Shown: positions 55,866-64,000 of the stretch, one piece after another
How positions within the stretch are numbered: the stretch's first letter is position 1
How the letters are laid out: each line of letters opens with the position of its first letter
Source: Iris pallida
Taxonomy: Eukaryota; Streptophyta; Magnoliopsida; Asparagales; Iridaceae
Reading direction: 5' to 3'
Length of the DNA: 64,000 nt
Assembly (NCBI GenBank): GCA_029216955.1
Contig: JANAVB010004096.1
Coordinates: forward strand, 159,501 to 223,500
Position numbers and translations under genes: made by a program
The notes under the pieces: generated by a model
Seen by the model: the letters and a program-made list of their open reading frames with translations, nothing else
What the model was told of the DNA's origin: nothing
Database searches by the model: none

Positions 55866-56386
55866 TGTAAAGCAGAATACTCTAGAGGGGGGTGAATAGA
55901 GTAGGTAGCGGAATATTGCTAATTAAAAATCTTGTTAGCAGTTAGATCACAGATATAAAAAATAATCACAAAGTAAATGATAGAAATTAAAAGTGATCAG
56001 AAGGCAAACGCAAACACCAAGATTTATACTGGTTTCCCTCTTGTGAGGACTAGTCCAGTCAGAAGAACTCTAGCTTCCAGTTGAATCCACTATTGGAAAA
56101 TCCTGCAAGTTTTCATATGAAGTCCTTGCAACTTCTACAAACGCGAGCTTTGATACGAAGAACTCGACCAACTTCAATTGTGAAGAGTTGAATCTTCTAT
56201 AAAGCCTCTGATTACAATCGCTCTTGAAACATCTAGATCGCACCGTACTGGCAAATCGACTAGAGGATTTTAACTGGCTTGGGATTTGAAAATGAAAGCT
56301 TTTTAGAACTCTTTGAAAGAATGTAGGCTTAAGAAGAGAAGAGACTAAAAGTGAATTGGTGATTTGAAATGATCAAAATGCTTCTC

Positions 56387-56394
56387 TATTTATA
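56387..56394 (-). promoter_or_regulatory. Sirevirus LTR TATA box
   Basis: CTATAAATAGAG on the minus strand, directly downstream of the palindromic repeat block. Start-site region TTTGATCATTTC follows. Confidence 0.7.
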
Positions 56395-56399
56395 GTTTT

Positions 56400-56575
56400 T
56401 CCAAAGACAGAACTCTGACAGAATTCGGGCAGAATTCGGACAGAACTCTTTGTAACAAACCGCAACTGAAGGATGACCAAGTTCAAAATCAAACGTTCAC
56501 TAACGTTCTACTTGGCCGAACTCTGGCCGAACTATGGCCGAGTTCTGCTAGGGTTCTGCCAGTTCAATTGAGAAA
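56400..56575 (-). repeat. Palindromic GAATTC/GAACTC repeats upstream of the LTR TATA box
   Basis: Read on the minus strand, AGTTCGGCCAGAGTTCGGCC and GTCCGAATTCTGCCCGAATT-type words form two groups separated by about 60 bp. They contain overlapping near-palindromes (CCGAATTCTG, CAGAGTTCTG). Sireviruses of maize are known for dense palindromic repeats in this position. Confidence 0.7.
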
Positions 56576-56933
56576 AATCAATTTAGGCTTTTTGAAAAGT
56601 CCTTCAGAAGCTTTTGTAAAAAGGATATTTTTCAAAAACATAGGTCATTTTTAAATAGATAGGTCAGTTTTGAAAAACGATTCTGGATAGCCTATTTGCC
56701 AGTACAATTTGGTATACAATGTATTCCTAGACTCAATAAAATGAAAAATTATATTGCTTTAACATAAATACATTTGGAATGGCAAACGGCTTCAGTCTCG
56801 AACACCGTAGATATCCATTGTTGAGCAGTGTCCAAAACGTCGTAGGTAAACATCTGAATTGACTTGCATTCATATCGAGACAGAGTTTGATCAATTATTA
56901 AAATCAGGTTTGACCATGACCAATGGGCCAACA

Positions 56934-56945
56934 ATCTCCTCCATT
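56934..56945 (-). promoter_or_regulatory. Sirevirus polypurine tract
   Basis: AAATGGAGGAGAT on the minus strand, directly abutting the LTR start TGTTGG. Confidence 0.8.
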
Positions 56946-57459
56946 TTGATAATTGACAAACCTTGCCGATATAACATCTAAGTTTGGATCAATTCAAAAA
57001 TGTATACGAAAAATTGTTCTTAACCTGCATTTATGAAGATGTTAGATCTATTTCTCCCCCATTGTCACTTAGCAAAATAATTGCAAAAGAGAAAGCTCCC
57101 CCGCAATAAATGCATAAGTAACACACAGTGAAGAAACACAAAAAAATATAAAACATTCATCACAGGCATGGTAAAAACAGTTAAAAAGATATTGTATACA
57201 CAACACAGGCATGTTATTTGTCACAGGCAGTTTTAATATGAAGCAGAAAGAGAGATAATGCTAGAATAAAACTGAAACAAATAAAGTGCTGATAAACTAA
57301 AATGCCAAACTGAGACATAATAAAAACCATGTCTATGAGAAGTCACATAAAAGGAGTGCTGATAATAACTAAAATATGAGTACTGATAAAATCTTGGAAT
57401 GTCAGAGCATTTCCAAGTAAACATAAGACAAATGTATTAGTCTCAAAAGTCATAACATC
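56946..57459 (-). other. Spacer between env-like ORF and 3' LTR, with extra polypurine motifs
   Basis: About 510 bp, non-coding. Two additional purine runs occur on the minus strand, AATGGGGGAGAAATAG (about 57064-57049) and GCGGGGGAGCTTTC (about 57105-57092). Multiple polypurine motifs before the 3' LTR are a described Sirevirus feature. Confidence 0.6.
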
Positions 57460-58731
57460 TTAAAAGTCATCATCCTCATCATCATCGTCAACTGCTGCAG
57501 CACCAACATGTCTAGAAGGACCAGCTCCAGAAGTACCAGCGCCAGAGGTATGAGGAGTGGCACTAGTAGTATGATACCAATTGTAGGCACCCTGGCTGGA
57601 ACAGAGAGTGGATCGCCTCATCATCAATACGGTATCCAGAAACAGAAGGGTCGCGAGGTAGAGAGCTAGCAGAGTGACCCGTCTGCATAAATCTCAGATC
57701 GACAAAGGAGTTGGCAATAGCCTGGAACCCAGTCACGTTACGGAACTCACATTCCCTGGAAGTATCAACATAGAATGACTGCAGATCTGAAAGGTGCTGA
57801 TGAATACCCTCAAATGTCATAGGGTAGGAATGAGGAGGTCCAGGTGCTGTGGGAGTAGGTGTAGGAGGAGCAGGTGCAGTAGGTAGAGGAACAGTGGCAA
57901 TGATGCGACGAAAGAGTTTGAGGAACTTGGGTTCAGGGTCAACAGCACAAGTAGATAGGTCAATGTCAAATCTCTGAAAGATGCGAGGGATGATCATCGC
58001 ATAAGATAGGTTGCGGTCTCTTCCGCGACATCTTTCCATCATCTGAATGATAGTCTTAGGGGCAAAAAAAGAATCCCCTTAAGAATGTGATAAAGAGAAG
58101 AAAGCTCAAGTGTAGTGACATCATCTTTGGAAGTGAATTTTTGAAGTAAAGTAGAATAGATGATGCGATGTAATTCGTAGTTAAACAAGTTCAAGTTATT
58201 AGCCTTGAACTTTTCAGGACGAGCGCGTGCGGGCGCATAAAGCTCATTCTTGAAACTAACGAGAGTCGTACCATCGAGAAAATCAAAATTAGTGATGTCA
58301 TCGAACGGGGCACCTTCGTTTGGAATACCAAGGATTTCCGCTAACGTTTTATCAGTAAATTTGATATTGATCCCTCCGATACATATTCTTGCGGTGAAAG
58401 TGTCTAACACAAAATTACAATAGAATAATCTAATGGCATTAGTAGCAATGGGGAATTATAAGGTAACAAAGTATTGTAACCCTAATGCCTCAAAGTAAGG
58501 GCGATGATCGGAAAAAACAGTCTATTTAATCGATGAATCGGTATAAATAGTACGTATAATGAAATCGGCATACAACAATAAATCTTGATCGGAAGTTTTA
58601 AAGAAAAACTCGTTCGATGCACCGTCGTCCGATTGGACCGGAGAAAAGAGACAATCCGTATGCGGATCCGAAGACGATGCCTCTTCACTGGCATTGGTCT
58701 TCTTCCTCTTGAAGGGATTGAACTTAGGCAT
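57460..58731 (-). pseudogene. Sirevirus env-like ORF, broken
   Basis: The ATG at 58731 opens MPKFNPFKRKKTNASEE, a basic then Ser/Asp-rich start. Middle blocks FTARICIGGINIKFTDKTLA and EILGIPNEGAPF, and later SYAMIIPRIFQRFDIDLS, match the plant retrotransposon envelope-like family. A Pro/Thr-rich stretch (PLPTAPAPPTPTPTAP) follows, and the C-terminus ends in a run of Asp (DDDDEDDDF-stop at 57460). Breaks: TAG at 58522, TAA near 58456, a frameshift at a T7 run (about 58062-58068) and another near 57570-57590. The family's function is unknown. I see no convincing signal peptide or transmembrane segment. Confidence 0.75.
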
Positions 58732-58889
58732 TCTTTTCCAAAAATTCTAGAAACCCTAACAATTGAAAAGTGGAGGAGAGAAGGAATTATACCTTCCAAG
58801 AATTGGATATGCTGTTGAGGACGAGATTCTCTGCACGAATCCAAAGTTTTGACGAAAATCTCCACAAGGATTGAAAGAACAAGGGTGGA

Positions 58890-59040
58890 GAAAAACTAGG
58901 GTTTGGAGGCACGTCTGCTGCTGTTTGAGGATGTTTAGAAGAATGAAGAAGATGGGGGCTCTGGTTCTGGCTGGCACATATATATACCCAGCCGAACTCT
59001 GGCAGAATTCGGACCGAACTCGGGCCGAATTCGCCAAGGG
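58890..59040 (-). promoter_or_regulatory. LTR-like promoter module upstream of the env-like ORF
   Basis: On the minus strand GGCGAATTCGGCCCGAGTTC and TCCGAATTCTGCCAGAGTTC (59035-58989) are the same kind of palindromic words as in the LTR, and again sit directly upstream of a TATA-like TATATATATG (about 58985-58976). A pyrimidine-rich leader with the telo-box AAACCCTAG (about 58903-58895) follows, and the env-like ATG lies about 245 bases from the TATA. The promoter activity is inferred. Confidence 0.55.
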
Positions 59041-59048
59041 TTGCCTGG

Positions 59049-59049
<1 letters not shown>

Positions 59050-59112
<63 letters not shown>
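59050..59112. repeat. (TA)n microsatellite between pol and the env-like module
   Basis: About 62 bp of pure TA repeat, directly upstream (on the minus strand) of the palindromic repeats. Confidence 0.95.
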
Positions 59113-59114
<2 letters not shown>

Positions 59115-59412
59115 AAAATAATAGAAATGAGGTCACATCTTTTTCATTAATTCGTTTCAAATGTTTAATTCAGAGTTTAGTAATTTTAAATTTCAAAATA
59201 ATATAATTAATATTATTTTATAAATTAATATTCTTTACTCAGCATCTGTCTTAGATTAGCTGTATGAGTACTGTTCCAGCTAATGGAGGTTCACCGGGGA
59301 ATTTTTAAGTACCGCTTCGCTTCGACCGTAGTCGTGGTGATAGACAGACTCTTTTTAGGCTTGTCTCGAAAACAGTTTATGAGTATCGAATAAATTAATT
59401 AATAAAACAAAA
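59113..59412 (-). other. Pol-env spacer
   Basis: 300 bp, AT-rich except for a central block (CTTCGCTTCGACCGTAGTCG). No coding or LTR similarity seen. Confidence 0.4.
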
Positions 59413-61206
59413 TTAATTAATATTATTGATATCTAAAATGCCTAATTCTCGACGTAAATAATTGAAACGATCTTCCGCTAGAGGTTTTGTGAGTATGTCA
59501 GCTAATTGATTCTGAGTGTCTATGTGTACAAGGTCTATATCTCCATTTTGTTGATAATCTCTAAGAAAGTGATGTCGAATCTCGATATATTTAGTACGAG
59601 AGTGACATACTGGATTCTTAGTCAAATTAATAGAGCTAGTGTTGTCACAGAAAATGGATATATGTGTAAAAAGCAATCCATAGTCTTCTAAAGTTTGTTT
59701 CATCCACAAAATTTGTGCACAACAACGTCTTGCGACGATATACTCAGCCTCGGTTGTTGATAATACAACAGAATTTTGCTTTTTACTAAACCAAGAGACT
59801 AAAACTTTTTCTAGGAAATGACATGTGCCGCTGGTACTTTTTCTATCTACTTTGCATCCGACAAAATCAGCATCGGAATAACCGGTTAGGTCAAACGACG
59901 TGGTTTTGGGATACCATAAGCCGACAAAATAAGTACCTTTAAGGTATCGGAAGATATGCTTAACTGCGCACAAATGTGATTCTTTAGGATTAGCTTGAAA
60001 ATGTGCACATAAGCAAACACTAAACATAATGTCTGGTCGACTAGCAGTTAAATATAGTAAGCTACTGATCATACCTCGATACTTATGTATGTCGACGGTT
60101 TTGCCTTGTTCATCAATATCAAGCTTGGTGAAGTTGCCATTGGAGTGCTAAGTAGTTTTGCTGCTTCCATGTCGAACTTATTTAATAGATCCTTTGTGTA
60201 CTTTGCTTGATTTATGAACGTCCCATTGCTGGTTTGTTTGATTTGCAGTCCGAGAAAGAATTTCAGCTCTCCCATCATGCTCATCTCAAACGCATTCTGC
60301 ATACACTTTAAAAATTTTTGACAAAGAGATTCATCAGTAGATCCAAAGGTAATATCATCTACATAGATTTGAATCAAAAGAATATTGTTATTCAAAGATT
60401 TTATAAACAAAGTAGTGTCAACCTTTTCCTTTGAAAAACCGTTATCAAGTAGAAAAGAGCTTAGATGATCGTACCAAGCACGAGGGGCTTGTTTCAAACC
60501 GTATAAAGCTTTCTTCAACTTGAAAACATATTCAGAAAATTTAAAATCAGCAAAACCGGGTGGTTGAGCTACATAAACCTTTTTTTTATAAAATTATTTA
60601 AAAATACGCTTTTGACATCCATTTGAAATAACTTAAAATTATAAAAACATGCAAATGCACATAACATACGAATGGATTCTAATCTCGCAACTGGGACATA
60701 AGTCTCATCGTAGTCAATACCTTCTTCCTGATTGTATCCTTGAGCTACGAGTCGAGCCTTATTACGAGTCACTAAACCATTCTCATTCAGTTTATTTCAG
60801 AATACCCATTGGATGCCAATGACCGGATGATCAATGGACTTGGGAACAAGTTCCCAAACTTGATTCCGCTCGAATTGGTTTAATTCCTCTTGCATAGCAT
60901 CTAACCAAAAATTATCACTACATGCTTCATCAATATTTTTGGGTTCAAACTGCAAGACAAAAGCAACACAAGAAACTATATCTTTATTAGAGGAACGAGT
61001 ACTTACACCCTTGGTGATCTCACCAATTACCAAGTCCTTTGGATGATTAGCCAAAAATCTTATTTCTTTTGGTGTAGTCTCAGGATTGCTAGTTCTGGCT
61101 TCTTTGCTTGGAGGTTCATCTGATGCCTGATGTGATGGCTCTGTATCTTTGTGTGAAGGTTTTACAGTAGCTGTACTTGGTGTGATTATGTCTTCATTGT
61201 CATCAT
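59413..61206 (-). pseudogene. pol: Sirevirus reverse transcriptase and RNase H
   Basis: RT begins near 60950 (DAMQEELNQFERNQVWELV). It continues ARLVAQGYNQEEGIDYDETY and FQMDVKSVFLNN (usually FLNG), shifts frame before KKALYGLKQAPRAWYDHLSS at 60518, and carries QIYVDDITFGST with the catalytic YVDD (about 60360). A second shift near 60070 leads to RNase H: SRPDIMFSVC, GYSDADFVGCKVDRKSTSGT, STTEAEYIVA, CDNTSS and LADILTKPLAEDRF, ending at 59413. Stops also lie near 61204 and 60786. The catalytic residues are mostly kept, but two frameshifts make it inactive. Confidence 0.87.
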
Positions 61207-61225
61207 CGTCTAAGTGTTGATTTAG

Positions 61226-62509
61226 TTAATCAAACTTGACGTTGGTAGATTCTTCGATGATCATGGTTCTTTTGTTGAAGACTCTGTATCCTTTGCTCTT
61301 TGCTGCATAACCTAAAAATATACCTTCATCGACCTTTTCATCAAATTTACTCAAAATATCGTTAATATTAAGAATAAAACATTTACAACCAAAGATTTTG
61401 AAATAAGAAACATTTGGTGTTCTATCAAACCATAATTCATAGGGAGTCTTCTTCGATATAGGTCGAATTATAACCCTATTGAGAATATAGCATGCTGTAT
61501 TTACAGCTTCAGCCCATAAGTATCTAGGTAGACTAAAATGGTTTAACATAACTCTAGCCATTTTAGATAGAGTTCTGTTCTTACGTTCCACAACTCTATT
61601 TTGTTGCGGAGTCCTAGGGCAAGTGAATTCATGCAGATAACCATGTGTGTCACAAAATTGCTTGAATTTTGCATTCTCAAATTCGTCGCCATGATCACTA
61701 CGAATACGATTAATCATGAACCCTTTTTCATTCTGTACTTTCTTGCAAAAGGTACCGAATTCTGATAATGCATCGTTCTTGCGTGCAAAAAAATAAACCC
61801 ATGTATATCTAGAAAAATTATCTATAATGAAAAATGCATATAACTTACCAACTAGACTAGCAATTCTGTTGGGTCCAAATAAGTCCATATGCAACAATTG
61901 TAAAGGTATAGTGGTACTTACAGCGTTCTTAGACTTGAATGCGGATTTGGTAGCTTTATTCTTTTCACATTCACTACATACTGTATCCTTCTTAAAAGAA
62001 ATATTCGGTAAGCCGCGTACCGACTTCTTCGTAGATAATCTTGAAATTGTATCCATGTTTGCATGACCGAGTCTCATATGCTATAGTTGACTCTCAACGC
62101 TTTTGGCCATCAAACATCTACCTGCTGTGTTAGCATCTTCCAACAAATAGAATACATATATATTGTCTTCCCTAATACCTTCAAATTTAGTACTACCAGT
62201 TGAACTATCAATTATAGTACATTTATCTTTTACGAAGTTAATACCATAACCGTGATCAACTAAATGGCTTATGCTGAGCAGATTATGTTTTAACTCAGTA
62301 ACTAGACAAACATCTTTAATCACTGGATAGGGAGCCTTACCAATGTCACCGATACCGATTATGTATCCTCTTAAATTATTACCGAAGGAGACGTATCCTT
62401 CTTTATTCCTCTTCGACAGTATTACGAATAATGAAGCATCACCGGTCATGTGCTGTGAGCAACAGCTGTCGAGGATCCATTTGCTCCTAGCATGTGAAGG
62501 GTGTCCCAC
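61226..62509 (-). pseudogene. pol: Sirevirus protease, GAG-pre-integrase and integrase
   Basis: Protease WILDSCCSQHMTGD has Cys for Gly in the D-S-G site. After a stop at 62081 comes the HHCC finger (MRLGHANMDTISRLS, then CSECEKNKATKS). The integrase core has LLHMDLFGP (first Asp), RIRSDHGDEFENAKF (second Asp) and RTPQQNRVVERKNRTL (Glu). YAAKSKGYRVFNKRTMIIEE is the usual end of the copia integrase region. From 62077 to 61226 the frame is open. The order protease-integrase-RT is the copia order. Confidence 0.9.
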
Positions 62510-64000
62510 CTACAAAACAATTTACAGATGAAACTTTTAGTACCCATTTCTTGTAGGGTCCTAACTGGTTAGTTTTCGGCATCCATGCATAAATATTTAA
62601 ATCTACTAACTTTCTGATTCTACATGCAGAAGATATGTGACCAATGAGGCCACAATAATGACACTTAGCATGTTGAGTGTTGAAAGTAGTGTGAGGTACA
62701 TGATTGGTAGGTTTTGGTTTTATAGTATAGAAAAATACTTGTCTATTAGTCTTCTGGGGCATAGTCTTGGTATGGTTTGTTCTGACAGTGTTGGGCGTGT
62801 TCCGATGATTCGATAATTGACACGTGTTAGAATAGGAAGCAGCAACCTCAGGCCGTTTTCCTAAACTAATTTCCAACTTTTTGGAAGTGTCATATAATCT
62901 AGTATAGTTAGATGTAAGTAATTCTAATCTGACCTGTGCACATTGGAGACGCTTTCTCTCCTTAGATAGGTCTTCCTTTAACTGAATAATAGTTTGATCT
63001 TTTTCTTCGGATAGCGTAACAGTCTCGTGTAACAATAATTTAATAGAAGAAAGCTCACCAGACTCATTTGAAGAGTCATTATCTCTAACATGATCTAGTA
63101 GGTCGATAAGTCTTCCTATTTCACCTTTGTACTCTTTGAGTACCTTCTTAGAGGTTTCATATTTGCTACGCAATTTTCTGTAATCATCTAAAAGTTTACT
63201 GAAAGCCTCTCCTAGTTGCTCAAAGGTGAAATCATCATAAGGATCAAATAGAGGATTAGTAATTACCTGATTACAAGCTATCAAGCATACATTTGCAGCA
63301 TCATCTGATTGTTCATTTTCTGAGTCACTGGCTTCACTTTCATGCCATATGCTTGTGTTAGCGTACTTCCTTGATGTAGATTTCTTCAGATAGCCTTTGT
63401 CATATTTGCTACTTTTCTTTGATGATGATGTTGAGGGACAATCTTTCTTCATGTGTCCTTTCTTCTTGCATCCGTAGCAAATAGGATCTTTCTCATTGTT
63501 GTTGTTGTTGTCTTTGTTGTCCTTTGTTCTCCTGTTAAATCTTATGAACTTCTTGAATTTTCTTACCAAAAGTGCTTGATCTTCAGAGTTGGAGTCGTTG
63601 TCGTCAGAATCATCTTCGATGGTTCTTATATTTGAGCCTTGAGAGCGATCGTCTTCTGTGACTTCTCCTTTGGTGTAGCATCTTCAAAGTCTTGAAGTTC
63701 TAACTCGTGAGTGAGTAGCTTACCCATGAGTGTTTCTAGAGACATTGTTGAGAGGTCGTTCCCTTCAATGATTGCAGTAGCCTTTGGAATCCAGTTCTTT
63801 GTAAGGGCTCGTAGAAGTTTGCGAATCTTCTCATGGTTACTGTAATCCTTGCCTAGTGAAGACAGAGGATTTACAATATCCAAGAATCTTGTAAACATCT
63901 GAGTGACTGATTCACTTGGCTTCATTTTGAACGCCTCGTACTCCTGAGTAAGTCTGCTTATCTTTGACTCCTTGACTTGTGTTGTTCCTTCGTGGGTTAC
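62510..64000 (-). pseudogene. gag: Sirevirus gag, cut by the window edge
   Basis: MKPSESVTQMFTRFLDIVNP (63925) and LRALTKNWIPKATAI are UBN2/Retrotrans_gag sequence of copia elements. A frameshift near 63630 leads to a frame with zinc knuckle CYGCKKKGHMKKDC (about 63480), a long Glu/Lys/Leu-rich stretch (about 63230-62880) that looks like a coiled coil, and a second knuckle CHYCGLIGHISSAC (about 62670). Two knuckles separated by a coiled-coil-like stretch is typical of Sirevirus gag. The frame shifts again near 62515 into the protease. The start codon lies beyond 64000. Confidence 0.85.

Larger units (their letters stand above)
55866..56933 (-). repeat. Sirevirus 3' LTR
   Basis: 1068 bp. Minus-strand start TGTTGGCCCATTGGTC directly after the polypurine tract; end CTCTAGAGTATTCTGCTTTACA-like at 55866 (terminal TACA). 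It contains the palindromic GAATTC/GAACTC repeats (56575-56400) and a TATA box at 56394. Confidence 0.9.
55866..64000 (-). mobile_element. Sirevirus-type Ty1/copia element, 3' portion
   Basis: Minus strand, 5' to 3': gag (64000-62510), protease and integrase (62509-61226), RT and RNase H (61206-59413), spacer with TA repeat, internal promoter-like module, env-like ORF (58731-57460), repeated polypurine-like tracts, 3' LTR (56933-55866). The copia order (integrase before RT), two gag zinc knuckles, env-like ORF, multiple polypurine motifs and palindrome cluster upstream of TATA are all Sirevirus traits. The 5' LTR lies beyond the right edge. Confidence 0.9.

Noticed and set aside
56749..57424. 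Minus-strand frames in and next to the Sirevirus LTR
   Set aside because: They cross the LTR boundary region or the non-coding spacer and have no domain.
59113..59412. Possible second LTR between pol and the env-like ORF
   Set aside because: Apart from the palindromic words and TATA at 58976-59035, I found no similarity to the 1068-bp LTR, so a nested solo LTR is not supported.
1..64000. tRNA, rRNA or host protein genes
   Set aside because: No cloverleaf with A and B boxes, no rRNA sequence and no non-transposon protein family recognised by eye; a short or degraded RNA gene could still be missed.

Overview
This window looks like intergenic heterochromatin from a large flowering-plant genome. 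Almost every recognisable coding stretch belongs to a retrotransposon of a plant type: Ty3/gypsy Tekay/Del-like chromoviruses, a Tat-like gypsy element, a Ty1/copia Sirevirus and a plant L1-type LINE. I found no host gene, rRNA, tRNA or CRISPR array. The species cannot be named from the sequence.

Left block, 1-24.8 kb. Bases 1-2365 are a minus-strand LTR of a gypsy family related to gypsy-2 below; its body, if any, lies off the left edge. From about 2.5 to 23.4 kb lies a decayed minus-strand Tat-like element: RT and protease (2527-5203), gag (18961-19880), primer-binding site (21857-21879), LTR TATA box (22163-22170) and a repeat array (22735-23410). It is split by gypsy-1 (5209-18760, + strand), which has two 4257-bp LTRs and a perfect 5-bp target-site duplication (TSD), ACTTT.

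Right block, 24.9-64 kb. This is a nest. A + strand LINE (about 24949 to 51624) is split by gypsy-2 (28288-49486, minus strand, TSD GCTGG). One LTR of gypsy-2 is in turn split by gypsy-3 (36711-47140, + strand, TSD AGTAA with a one-base change). The LINE is cut again at 51625 by the + strand LTR of gypsy-4. That LTR is itself cut at 55866 by a minus-strand Sirevirus that runs off the right edge; it shows a 3' LTR, env-like ORF, RT/RNase H, integrase, protease and partial gag.

No element is intact. Gypsy-3 comes closest: one reading frame of about 4.7 kb with three nonsense codons. Most breaks look like C-to-T or G-to-A transitions (CAG to TAG, TGG to TAG or TGA, Cys to Tyr), as expected from deamination of methylated cytosines.

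Most interesting observations: (1) a short acidic coding tract bounded by splice-site-like sequences and shared by the LTRs of gypsy-1 and gypsy-4, with weaker counterparts in gypsy-2 and gypsy-3; (2) a palindromic repeat plus TATA module upstream of the Sirevirus env-like ORF that resembles the module in the element's own LTR; (3) a 92-bp intron-like insertion in gypsy-1 pol that its siblings lack; (4) an identically placed non-initiator-Met primer-site-like motif in all three gypsy elements; (5) a different short-motif array in every LTR family; (6) a dense cluster of W-box cores in the gypsy-4 LTR.
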